NCBI GenBank assembly: GCA_964471555.1
Contig: CAYYGM010000035.1
Span: 1-33,192, forward strand
DNA from: JADLFV01 sp964471555
GTDB lineage: Bacteria; Planctomycetota; Phycisphaerae; Phycisphaerales; Phycisphaeraceae
Length of the DNA: 33,192 nucleotides
Reading direction: 5' to 3'
Position numbers and translations under genes: made by a program. The notes under the pieces are model-generated. The model saw only the letters and a program-made list of their open reading frames with translations. It ran no database searches and had not been told where the DNA came from. Below, piece after piece: positions 1-7,105 of the stretch (positions within the stretch are counted from its first letter, which is position 1; each line of letters opens with the position of its first letter).

Positions 1-105
1 CCAGGCGGTGTCGCGCGTCGATTGCAGATCGAACCCGAAGCGCAGGCAGCAGGTCAGCCCTTCGATGAAAACAGTCAGCAGCAGGACGGTCAGGATGGTC
101 GTCAT
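1..105 (-). CDS. N-terminus of a membrane or secreted protein, cut by the window edge
   Basis: An ATG at 105 opens a minus-strand frame that runs off the left edge without a stop. The 35 visible residues begin with a hydrophobic stretch (MTTILTVLLLTVFIEG), which looks like a signal anchor or first membrane helix. A GGAAG motif lies about 12 nt upstream as a possible ribosome binding site. It follows the thiL and TsaE-YacG genes on the same strand, 135 nt downstream of the latter, so it may belong to the same transcript. Too little is visible to name a family. The 106-240 gap shows nothing else I can support. Confidence 0.5.
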   Translation of the reverse strand, partial: MTTILTVLLLTVFIEGLTCCLRFGFDLQSTRDTAW

Positions 106-240
106 CAAGGTCGCGCTTCCGTGCAAAAGGTTGTTTTGCGGGGGGAAACTACCGGAGGGTTACATCCGGGGGCACTTCCAGGGGGCCGGGGGCATTATTG
201 CATTCAATACGATCCGGGGCCAGTCCTGTTCATCGACTTT

Positions 241-852
241 TCAGTCGCCTTCCTCCAGATCGCTCTGCTCGATCGGGCGGCTGACGCGGTAGGACTCGCC
301 CAGCCACCGGCCCAGATCGACCTGCCGGCAGCGTTTGCAGCAGAACGGGTACGACTCCAGCAGCGGCCAGGCATCCCGGTCGCAGATCGGGCATTTCGTG
401 GCTGCCAACTGGCCTTCCCGATCCCGCCAGGAGCCCAACAGCTTGAAGGTCAACCGCCGCTGCTGGTCCCCGGCATGGTCCAGGTGAACTTCCAGCCGGT
501 CTTCACCGATGGCAGGCATCACCCGATCCGCCCACTCCACCGCGGTGACCGCGCCCTGGCACAATTCCTCGAAACCCAGCTCCTCCAGTTCGCCCGGCGA
601 TCGCATGCGATAGGCATCGATGTGCACCAGCGGGGCGCGGCCGCCTTCGTACTCATGCACCAGCACGAACGTCGGGCTGCTCACCTTCCGGGCGTCGATG
701 TTCAACGCTTCCGCCAGCCCGCGCACGAACTGCGTCTTGCCCGCGCCCAGTTCACCGATCAGCGCGATGACTTCGCCCGGCCGGGCCAGTTCACCGATGG
801 CGCGGCCAATCGCCACGGTCTGCTCGACGGATTCACTCAGCAGCCCGCTCAC
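241..852 (-). CDS. tsaE: TsaE (tRNA t6A ATPase) fused to a YacG-type zinc finger
   Basis: TsaE is the ATPase that works with TsaB and TsaD to make N6-threonylcarbamoyladenosine on ANN-decoding tRNAs in the cytoplasm. Residues 1-150 are a complete TsaE domain: Walker A GELGAGKT (33-40), then SSPTFVLVHEY and HIDAYR, and VEWADR (105-110). The last 50 residues match YacG (DUF329), a small zinc protein that inhibits DNA gyrase in E. coli: CPIC (Cys154, Cys157), FCCKRC (Cys171, Cys175) and DLGRWLGESY. The protein is 203 aa, against about 150 for TsaE and 65 for YacG, so both are full length in one frame. Its ATG overlaps the thiL stop by 4 nt, which implies translational coupling. The TsaE call is firm. 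The YacG call rests on the zinc-ligand spacing and the DLGRW motif. Confidence 0.93.
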   Translation of the reverse strand: MSGLLSESVEQTVAIGRAIGELARPGEVIALIGELGAGKTQFVRGLAEALNIDARKVSSPTFVLVHEYEGGRAPLVHIDAYRMRSPGELEELGFEELCQGAVTAVEWADRVMPAIGEDRLEVHLDHAGDQQRRLTFKLLGSWRDREGQLAATKCPICDRDAWPLLESYPFCCKRCRQVDLGRWLGESYRVSRPIEQSDLEEGD

Positions 853-1742
853 GAATGATGCTCCCAGCCATGTTCCGACAGATCGAGCACGCGGCCGTCC
901 TCGAAACGGATCGTCGCCAAAGGGCCTTGATCGTGTTGCACGATCTGACCGATGCGCGTGATGGTGATGCCGTCGATACTTCCGGGGGTGAGCTTGTCGC
1001 TGGTAAACAGCAACTCGTAATCCTCGCCGTCGCCCACCGCGTTTTTCCAGTCGCAGTTGGTGCGGATGGGCAGCTTCTCCGCTTCGATGATCGCCGCCAC
1101 CTTGCTCGCCTGACAGATGCGGGGCAGATCGCAGCCGAGGCCGTCGGACAGATCGATCATGCAGTTGGGCCGCAGGGCCGGCGTGGCACCCAGCGTGCGT
1201 GCGATGTCGAGGCGAGGTTCAAAACTGATGTGATGTCCGCTGGGCAGACTGCCGCCCAGTTGCCCACTGACATAAATGCCGTCGCCGACCTTGGCCCCGC
1301 TGCGCAACACCGGCCGCTCACCCGCCGGCTCCGCGAACACCGTCACGCTCAGCAGCAGCTTGCCCGACCAGATGGAAATGTCGCCCCCGATCAGCGGGCA
1401 ACCGTAGGCCGCCGCCGTCTGGCGCATGATGTCGAACAGTTGCTCAGCCCTGTCCTGCCCGAAATCGCGGGGTAACGAGGCAGCCGCCACCGCCGCCAAC
1501 GGTTTAGCCGCCATGGCTGCGACGTCGGAGAGGTTGCGGGTGATCGCCTTGCGGCCGATGCCGGTCAGGGAATGCCGCGCCAGATCGAAGTGCACGCCGT
1601 CAGCCACCTGGTCCACGGTCACCAGCAACATCGCGCCACCCAGGCGTACCGCACCCATGTCGTCGCCCGGGGGGATCACCACATCGGCGCAAAGCTCGCC
1701 ATTGGCATCGTAAATGTGCTGTAGCAGTTCGGACTCGCGCAT
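849..1742 (-). CDS. thiL: Thiamine-monophosphate kinase ThiL
   Basis: ThiL phosphorylates thiamine monophosphate with ATP to give the cofactor thiamine diphosphate. The 297-aa protein has the expected PurM/AIR-synthase-like layout: PGDDMG (25-30) and VDQVADGVHF (43-52) for Mg and ATP binding, GGD (119-121), then MIDLSDGLGCDL and GDGEDYELLF in the second half. Its length is slightly short of the usual 310-330 aa but no motif is missing. It starts 36 nt after the DinB-like gene ends and overlaps the TsaE-YacG start, so the three probably share a transcript. No TPP riboswitch is visible upstream. The identification is secure. Confidence 0.95.
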   Translation of the reverse strand: MRESELLQHIYDANGELCADVVIPPGDDMGAVRLGGAMLLVTVDQVADGVHFDLARHSLTGIGRKAITRNLSDVAAMAAKPLAAVAAASLPRDFGQDRAEQLFDIMRQTAAAYGCPLIGGDISIWSGKLLLSVTVFAEPAGERPVLRSGAKVGDGIYVSGQLGGSLPSGHHISFEPRLDIARTLGATPALRPNCMIDLSDGLGCDLPRICQASKVAAIIEAEKLPIRTNCDWKNAVGDGEDYELLFTSDKLTPGSIDGITITRIGQIVQHDQGPLATIRFEDGRVLDLSEHGWEHHS

Positions 1743-1778
1743 AACGACGAATAGTTTAGCCGCCGTCGGTGCGGACTG

Positions 1779-2285
1779 TCAGTAGTTGGCCTGGAAGCGA
1801 TAGCGATCGCCCAGGCGCAGGCGCGTGGCGTAGATGATCTCCTGGGCGTGGCCTTCCAGGTGGGCCACGGAGTGGACGATGGCGCCCATGCCCGTGACCT
1901 GTGCGATCTGCACGAATTGCGAACGCAGCAGATCGTCATCGCTTGCGTTGCTGATGACCGTTTTGGCCTGTTCGACGGTGCGGGTCAGGTCGTCGATGAG
2001 CTTGCGGCCGGAGATCGGATCGCGCTGAGCGAACTCGGCCGGACGGTTGCGCGTGTCCGGCTCACCGCCGACGCGGCAGATGATCCACTGCCGCAGATTA
2101 CCCGCCACGTGCAGCAGCAGGTTGCCCACCGCATTCATCTGCGGAAGCGGCCGCCACCAGAGATCCTCATCGGAAAGCTGCGCCACACAATGTGCGATGC
2201 GGGCCAGCGAGTAATCCAGCGTGAAGCACATCTCGCGGCGGAACCCGGCCGGGATCGAATCGTGAAGAGAGAGCCAGTCAGCCAT
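1779..2285 (-). CDS. DinB-fold putative metal-dependent protein
   Basis: The 168-aa protein resembles the DinB/YfiT-like (DUF1572) four-helix family, which includes thiol transferases and many uncharacterised damage-inducible proteins. The expected three metal-binding histidines are present: His59 in GNLLLHVAGNL, and His142 and His146 in VHSVAHLEGHAQEI. The frame stays open up to 2408, but that extension would be encoded by a two-hairpin repeat (2298-2350) and would overlap the end of the glycogen phosphorylase gene, so I start at the ATG at 2285. No clear Shine-Dalgarno sequence precedes it. It lies between glgP and thiL on the same strand. The substrate is unknown. Confidence 0.8.
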   Translation of the reverse strand: MADWLSLHDSIPAGFRREMCFTLDYSLARIAHCVAQLSDEDLWWRPLPQMNAVGNLLLHVAGNLRQWIICRVGGEPDTRNRPAEFAQRDPISGRKLIDDLTRTVEQAKTVISNASDDDLLRSQFVQIAQVTGMGAIVHSVAHLEGHAQEIIYATRLRLGDRYRFQANY

Positions 2286-2297
2286 GATAGTTCTACA

Positions 2298-2350
2298 GTT
2301 TAGCCGCGGAGCTTGCTCCGCGCAGGGCGAGCAAGGCTCGCCCGCTAAAC
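2298..2350. repeat. Two-hairpin palindromic repeat, copy 1
   Basis: This 53-nt element is bounded by GTTTAGC and its complement GCTAAAC. It contains two perfect hairpins: CGCGGAGC/GCTCCGCG (2305-2322, loop TT) and GGGCGAGC/GCTCGCCC (2325-2343, loop AAG). Related copies lie at 21329-21380 and 32610-32661. It sits between the glgP stop and the DinB-like start and might also act as an attenuator or mRNA-stability structure there. Confidence 0.85.
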
Positions 2351-2382
2351 ACAACGATCGCTTCGTATCGCCGCTAACCAGC

Positions 2383-5010
2383 TCAACCGACGGCGGCTTT
2401 TTCCGCACTCTGGCGCGGCTTCTTGACGGGCGGCGCGGCGCCTTCCCACAGGATCATGCCCGGCTCGGGCATGCCGTCAAACAACTCGCCGCCCGGCACG
2501 ATACGCACGGCAAAACCGTGGCGGCCGCTGGTGGTCGGCAGCACCTGACCGCTGTAGCGATGGCGGCCATTGCCCAGGTCTTCCGCGTGGTTCAGATCGT
2601 TGGCTGAGCAATCGACCAGTCGGCCGTCGTTGTCCAGGCGACCGCTGTAGACCTGTACGCGCACGTCCTGTGGAGCCAGTCCGTCCAGCGAGATCACCGC
2701 GCTGACAGCCAGCGGCTGGCGAACGTTGAGCGACTTCTCGGTGGCGCTTTCCACGCTCTCGACCTTGATCTTGCCCCAGGCGTCGCGCAGCTTGTACTTC
2801 TGGTGGGCCAGCTCGACGGATCCCTTGAGGTTGTCCGCGGCCAGCAACTGGCTGCGCTTGATGGCAGGCAGGTAAAGCTTCTCAGCATACTCCTGCACCA
2901 TGCGGTTGGTGTTGAACACCGGAGCGAGGCGGGCGATACACTTCTTCATGCGGCTCACCCACTGCCGCGGGATGCCCAGGCGATCGCGTTCGTAGAACGT
3001 GGGCACGATCTCGTTCTCAAACAGGTCGTACAGCGCCTGGCTTTCCAACTGATCAGCGGTGTCGGGGTTGGCATACTCCTCACCGCGGCCGATGGACCAG
3101 CCGACGTCGGGGTCGAACGCCTCATCCCACCAGCCATCCATCACCGAGCAGTTCAGACAGCCGTTGACAGCCGCCTTCATGCCGCTGGTGCCGGAGGCTT
3201 CCATGCCGCGGCGGGGGTTGTTCAGCCACACATCGCAACCCTGGACCAGGTAGCGAGCCACCTGGATGTCGTAGTTTTCCAGGAACACGATGCGGTGGCC
3301 GGCTTCGGATTCACGGGCGAACTGCACGATCTGGCGGATCAGATCCTTACCGCCGCCGTCGGCCGGGTGTGACTTGCCGGCAATGATGAACTGCACGGGC
3401 CGCTGCGGATCGTTGAGCAATCGCTGCAGGCGGCGCGGATCGCGCAGCAGCAGGTTGCCGCGCTTGTAGGTGGCAAAACGCCGTGCGAAACCGATGGTCA
3501 AGGCACCCGGATCGAGCGCATCAAGCGTCTGACGGATCAACTCGGCACTGGCGCCGCGGGCCTGCATCTGCTTGCGCAGGCGCTGGCGGGCCCAGACGAT
3601 CAGGCGCTGGCGGCGGCGCTCATGCACGCGCCACAGTTCCTCATCGGGCACCTCGTTGATCGCCTGCCACACATCGTGGTCCACGGGGTTCATCTGCCAG
3701 CGAGCGCCCAGGTAGCGATCGAGCATGTACATCAGGTCGGCGCTCAGCCAGGAGCGGGCGTGGATGCCGTTGGTCACGTGGGTGATGGGCACCTCCTCAT
3801 CGGGCAGGCGCGGCCAGATGCCGTTCCACATCTGGCGACTGATCTTGCCGTGCAGCTTGCTGACGCCGTTGGCCCAGCAACTGGTGCGGATGGCCAGCAC
3901 CGCCATGGAGAAATACTCGTTGCGGTCGTACACGTTCTCGCGGCCGAGCGCCAGCAGACCTTCCATATCCAGCTTCAGCGAACCGACATAATCGCGGAAG
4001 TAGCGCTGGATCATGTCGGAGTGGAAGCGGTCGATGCCGGCCGGCACCGGCGTGTGCGTGGTGAACACGTGCGAGGCCGCGGCCTGTTGCCGCGCTTCAT
4101 CAAAGGTGAGGTTGTACTTGGCGATGAGATTGCGGATGCGCTCCAGGGCCAGGAAGGCGCTGTGGCCTTCATTCATGTGGCAGACGGTCGGGTGCATGCC
4201 CAGTGCTTCCAGGGCCCGCACACCGCCGATGCCCAGGATCAACTCCTGCTTGATGCGCATCTCCATGTCGCCGCCGTAGAGCTGGCCGGTGATCAAGCGG
4301 TCGGCTTCGTCGTTGACATTGAGATTGGTGTCCAGCAGGAAGAGACTGATGCGGCCGACGTTGGTCCGCCATACCGCGACGGTGACCGAGCGCCCGGGCA
4401 GCTCGACCTCCACGGTGATCTGTTTACCGTTCTGATCCAACACCGGCTGCGTGGGCAGATTGGCAAAGTCCAGGTCGGGGTAGTACTCCTGCTGCCAGCC
4501 GTCGGCGTTCAAATACTGCTGGAAATAGCCGTGGCGGTAGAGCAGGCCGACGCCCACCAGGGGCAGGCCCAGTTCGGCAGCGCTCTTGAGATGGTCGCCC
4601 GCCAGGCAGCCGAGGCCGCCGGAGTAAGTCTGCAGACATTCGGTCAGGCCGAACTCCGCACAGAAATAGGCGATCACCGCGTCGCCCACATCGTGTCCGG
4701 CACTGGCCAGCCAGGGCTTGCGCGTCATGTGGCGATCGAGGTTGGCCAGCACGCGGTCCAGCGAGTTGAGGAAGCCCTCATCGGCCGCTGCCTGCTCCAG
4801 CACCGTCTGGTCCATGGAGCCGAGCATGCGCACCGGATTGTGCATCGACTCCTGCCACAACTTGCGATCCAGGCGCAGGAACAACTCGATGGCCTCGGGG
4901 TGCCAGGACCACCAGAGGTTGTAGGCGATCTTCAGCAGCGGCTGAAGCTTGGCCGGCAGTGATGGCACCACTTCGAAGGAACGAATACGAGCCAACTGTG
5001 GATTGAGCAT
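2383..5010 (-). CDS. glgP: Alpha-glucan (glycogen) phosphorylase, GT35 family
   Basis: The enzyme cleaves terminal alpha-1,4-linked glucose from glycogen with phosphate to release glucose 1-phosphate, using pyridoxal phosphate. The 875-aa protein begins with the DUF3417-type region (NLWWSWHPEAIELF) typical of the bacterial/archaeal alpha-glucan phosphorylase branch. It continues with AYFCAEFGL and YSGGLGCLAGDHLKSA, and the PLP-lysine segment EASGTSGMKAAVNG (Lys612) followed by MDGWWDE. The last 130 or so residues form an extra beta-rich tail common in this branch. The ATG is 6 nt after the stop of the ExbB-like gene, with AAGGA about 9 nt upstream inside that gene, so the two are co-transcribed. 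Why a proton-channel-like protein precedes it is unclear. Confidence 0.95.
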   Translation of the reverse strand: MLNPQLARIRSFEVVPSLPAKLQPLLKIAYNLWWSWHPEAIELFLRLDRKLWQESMHNPVRMLGSMDQTVLEQAAADEGFLNSLDRVLANLDRHMTRKPWLASAGHDVGDAVIAYFCAEFGLTECLQTYSGGLGCLAGDHLKSAAELGLPLVGVGLLYRHGYFQQYLNADGWQQEYYPDLDFANLPTQPVLDQNGKQITVEVELPGRSVTVAVWRTNVGRISLFLLDTNLNVNDEADRLITGQLYGGDMEMRIKQELILGIGGVRALEALGMHPTVCHMNEGHSAFLALERIRNLIAKYNLTFDEARQQAAASHVFTTHTPVPAGIDRFHSDMIQRYFRDYVGSLKLDMEGLLALGRENVYDRNEYFSMAVLAIRTSCWANGVSKLHGKISRQMWNGIWPRLPDEEVPITHVTNGIHARSWLSADLMYMLDRYLGARWQMNPVDHDVWQAINEVPDEELWRVHERRRQRLIVWARQRLRKQMQARGASAELIRQTLDALDPGALTIGFARRFATYKRGNLLLRDPRRLQRLLNDPQRPVQFIIAGKSHPADGGGKDLIRQIVQFARESEAGHRIVFLENYDIQVARYLVQGCDVWLNNPRRGMEASGTSGMKAAVNGCLNCSVMDGWWDEAFDPDVGWSIGRGEEYANPDTADQLESQALYDLFENEIVPTFYERDRLGIPRQWVSRMKKCIARLAPVFNTNRMVQEYAEKLYLPAIKRSQLLAADNLKGSVELAHQKYKLRDAWGKIKVESVESATEKSLNVRQPLAVSAVISLDGLAPQDVRVQVYSGRLDNDGRLVDCSANDLNHAEDLGNGRHRYSGQVLPTTSGRHGFAVRIVPGGELFDGMPEPGMILWEGAAPPVKKPRQSAEKAAVG

Positions 5011-5016
5011 AGCGAC

Positions 5017-5751
5017 CTATCCTTCACGAACGTTAACCCCGGAGTGGTCTTTTCCGCGGTCCGCGGCGGAGGCCGGTTCACCGGCCGTCTTCTGTGTTGC
5101 TAGTTCGCGAGTCACTGCAGAATCATTCGCCGCAACGCGCGGCGTGCCGGCTGCGGCAGCGAGAATCTCCAGGCGCGATAACGTCCGGTGGCTCTGTGCC
5201 CGCAGCAGGTTGTAAGGAAACAGTGTGATCAGCGCCACCACCAAACCCGCGGCCGTGGTCAGCAACGCCTGGGCGATGCCTTCGCCCACCAGTCGCGGAT
5301 CGGCTGTGGTCGCTTCGCTTGATAGCGCCTGGAAGCTGGTGATGATGCCCAGCACCGTGCCGAGGATGCCGAGCATCGGGGCCGCGGTGATGATCGTGGA
5401 AAGCGTGGGCAGATAGCGCTCCAGTCGGCGGCGCTGGGATTCGACCGCTTCGACCATGACCGCTTCAGAAACAGGTTTGTCGGCCGGCTCATCCAGCAGG
5501 CGCATCACGACTTCGCCGTGCACCGTGGGATCGGTGGCTGCCAACTGTCGGGCCGCATCGCGCTGACCCGCCCGCAGCAGCTTGCTCAGGCGGGCCACGA
5601 TCGCCAGCCGGCCCGGCCGGTTCGTGCGCCAGAAAAAGACCATCCGTTCAAAGCTGAGCCCCACCGACAGGACGCTCAACGCCAGCAGCGGCCACATGAT
5701 CGGCCCGCCCCGCTCCATCAGCAGGCGCCAACTCTCAATCATCCCTGACAT
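5017..5751 (-). CDS. MotA/TolQ/ExbB-family membrane channel protein
   Basis: Proteins of this family form the proton-conducting subunit of TonB-, Tol- or flagellar-type energy transducers in the inner membrane. From the chosen start the 244-aa product has three membrane helices (about 19-40, 120-140 and 165-188). The last two carry the family signature: APMLGILGTVLGIITSF and IAQALLTTAAGLVVALITLF. The frame is open to 6009, but the upstream part lacks family resemblance. ATG at 5751 (alternative 5742) gives the usual N-terminus, with GGA 6 nt before it. No ExbD/TolR partner is visible here, and glgP follows instead. The C-terminal tail after residue 200 is poorly conserved and is partly encoded by a 26-nt repeat also found at 31922. 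Confidence 0.85.
   Translation of the reverse strand: MSGMIESWRLLMERGGPIMWPLLALSVLSVGLSFERMVFFWRTNRPGRLAIVARLSKLLRAGQRDAARQLAATDPTVHGEVVMRLLDEPADKPVSEAVMVEAVESQRRRLERYLPTLSTIITAAPMLGILGTVLGIITSFQALSSEATTADPRLVGEGIAQALLTTAAGLVVALITLFPYNLLRAQSHRTLSRLEILAAAAGTPRVAANDSAVTRELATQKTAGEPASAADRGKDHSGVNVREG
5064..5089. repeat. 26-nt palindrome-containing repeat inside the ExbB-like gene
   Basis: These 26 nt are identical to 31922-31947 in the glycosyltransferase gene, about 27 kb away. The core is the palindrome-like GGCCGGTTCACCGGCC. Here it encodes, on the complement, part of the disordered tail of the ExbB-like protein. Confidence 0.75.
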
Positions 5752-6102
5752 CTCATCCAGCTTACCAGAGCCATTGCGGCGTCGCAGCGACAGCACATCC
5801 GCTGATAGCGATAACGCCACCACCCTGGATCCAGCTACCTTCATCGCCTCATTCATCGGCAAAAACAGGCCGGTAGCTAATCGCCCCGCCCGATGATCCT
5901 TCATCCAGGCCGCCTCCGGCCGGTGCCGGCTCATGCTGCCGGCCTCCAGCCGCAGGTCGTGCGGTGTCCGCGGTATTATCCGCCTCCTGTGGCAAAAAAC
6001 AGCCCCCAACCCCCAAAAATATGAGAATTATTCAAAAAATCCTTGCTGGATTTGTTCCAGTTTCGTACGCTGGCCTTCACATTTCATCTCGGAGGAAGAG
6101 CG
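5752..6102. promoter_or_regulatory. Divergent intergenic region between ExbB-like and PEP-CTERM genes
   Basis: This 351-nt stretch should hold promoters for both flanking genes. The minus frame of the ExbB-like gene remains open through most of it but shows no family similarity. Just before the PEP-CTERM gene there is a weak sigma70-like pair, TTGCTG (6043) and TACGCT (6066) with a 17-nt spacer. I see no other structure I can support. Confidence 0.35.
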
Positions 6103-6882
6103 ATGAAAAGAACCACACTGTCGGCATTGGCATTCCTGGCCTGCCTATTGGCATTCAACCAGGCCCGGGCGGACGTGATCATTGGATCATCCAATGCCAC
6201 GGCCACCGTCAACGTCCAGGCCGGCGGTGGGTCCACGCCCTACATTCTTGGCCCCGAAAGCGACATCAGCAACAGCCCCGGGGCCGTCACCTTGGCCACC
6301 AAGTCCCTGGACACCGACTTTCAGGACGCCCATGACGCCGTACCCAACTACCGCGGCACCTCCAAGGGTTCCGGCAGCGCCAACGCCTACACCAGCTTCG
6401 CTGGTTGGAGCCTTTCCGGCGGCGGCAACGCTTCGGCCCACACTTTCTCCAACGGTGACCTCGCCCAGAGTCTTGCCAACGCCACCAGCTCCTTTGACAT
6501 CTACTTCGAAGTCACCGGCAGCAGTGTCAACTATGACTTCAGCGGCACGCTCAGCAACGATTACGAAAGCCCCGACCAGATCGTTCTCGCTCGGATCTCC
6601 CCGGCGGGCGGACCGCTCCAGATCGTCAACAATGTCCAGCCAAACCTCTTCAGTGCCTCCGGCTCACTTATCGTCGGCACCTACCACATCTATGGCAATA
6701 TCAACGCCAACCAGGTCAGCGGCCCCGGCGACCTCGGTCCCGACGATGAGTTCGTCTCATACTTTTTCTCCATCCTGTTCGACTCCGGCACCCCGGTGTA
6801 CGAGGCACCGGAGCCGGGCGCGGGATTGCTGCTGACCGTCTCGCTCAGCCTGCTGGCTCAACGCTGCCGCCGCAATTGTTGA
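6103..6882 (+). CDS. Secreted protein with PEP-CTERM-type sorting tail
   Basis: The 259-aa protein has a clean signal peptide (MKRTTLSALAFLACLLAFNQ, cleavage likely after ARA). It ends in a PEP-CTERM-like signal: the PEP triplet in APEPGAG, a hydrophobic helix (LLLTVSLSLLAQ) and basic residues (RCRRN). Proteins of this type are processed by an exosortase and exported to the surface or exopolysaccharide matrix. The central part is rich in Ser, Asn and Gly and resembles no domain I know. The start at 6103 follows GGAGGAAG by 4 nt, a strong ribosome binding site; an in-frame codon at 6043 would spoil the signal peptide. The C-terminal tail ends in Cys rather than the usual Arg run. Confidence 0.85.
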   Translation: MKRTTLSALAFLACLLAFNQARADVIIGSSNATATVNVQAGGGSTPYILGPESDISNSPGAVTLATKSLDTDFQDAHDAVPNYRGTSKGSGSANAYTSFAGWSLSGGGNASAHTFSNGDLAQSLANATSSFDIYFEVTGSSVNYDFSGTLSNDYESPDQIVLARISPAGGPLQIVNNVQPNLFSASGSLIVGTYHIYGNINANQVSGPGDLGPDDEFVSYFFSILFDSGTPVYEAPEPGAGLLLTVSLSLLAQRCRRNC

Positions 6883-6948
6883 GATAACACGTTCCCAGTT
6901 GGGCCGAGCCGCTTCCAGGGAATCCGACTAAACTACCTACGTACCCTC

Positions 6949-6982
6949 ACGGGCTTGCGCTGACCACAGCGCGGCCCGTTTT
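6949..6982 (+). terminator. Probable intrinsic terminator after the PEP-CTERM gene
   Basis: ACGGGC pairs with GCCCGT (outer stem) and GCGCTG with CAGCGC (inner stem), around an ACCA loop and a small internal bulge, followed by TTTT. It lies 66 nt after the stop at 6882. Confidence 0.6.
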
Positions 6983-7021
6983 ACGTCCAGCCCGATCCGT
7001 GCGTGAAAATGGACTTTCACC

Positions 7022-7099
7022 ATGCCTCACTCCATCGGTATCCTCACTTCCGGCCCCCGGAAGTGCCATGCCCACCCTGACACACCCTCCGCGGAGTAA
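7022..7099 (+). CDS. Leader mini-ORF repeating the phosphofructokinase N-terminus
   Basis: This 25-residue frame begins MPHSIGILTSG, identical to the first 11 residues of the phosphofructokinase that starts 84 nt downstream in the same frame. It then diverges (PRKCHAHPDTPSAE) and stops with TAA at 7097-7099, immediately after the GGAG that serves as ribosome binding site for the main gene. The two 11-codon stretches differ at five third positions, all synonymous. An inverted repeat, CACTTCCGG and its complement around CCC (7045-7065), sits at the divergence point. It may be a translated leader, a relic of a partial 5' duplication, or the older start interrupted by a small insertion. No good ribosome binding site precedes it. 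Confidence 0.4.
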   Translation: MPHSIGILTSGPRKCHAHPDTPSAE

Positions 7100-7105
7100 T
7101 CCCCC

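Noticed and set aside
1500..1516. GTTTAGCCGCC inside thiL as a repeat copy
   Set aside because: It encodes conserved-looking thiL residues with no hairpin partner; more likely coincidence than an element.
2286..2408. N-terminal extension of the DinB-like frame
   Set aside because: Encoded by the two-hairpin repeat and overlapping the end of glgP, so very unlikely to be translated as protein.
3622..4962. A 446-codon plus-strand open frame
   Set aside because: Antisense to glycogen phosphorylase, whose motifs are unmistakable; no independent motif or ribosome binding site.
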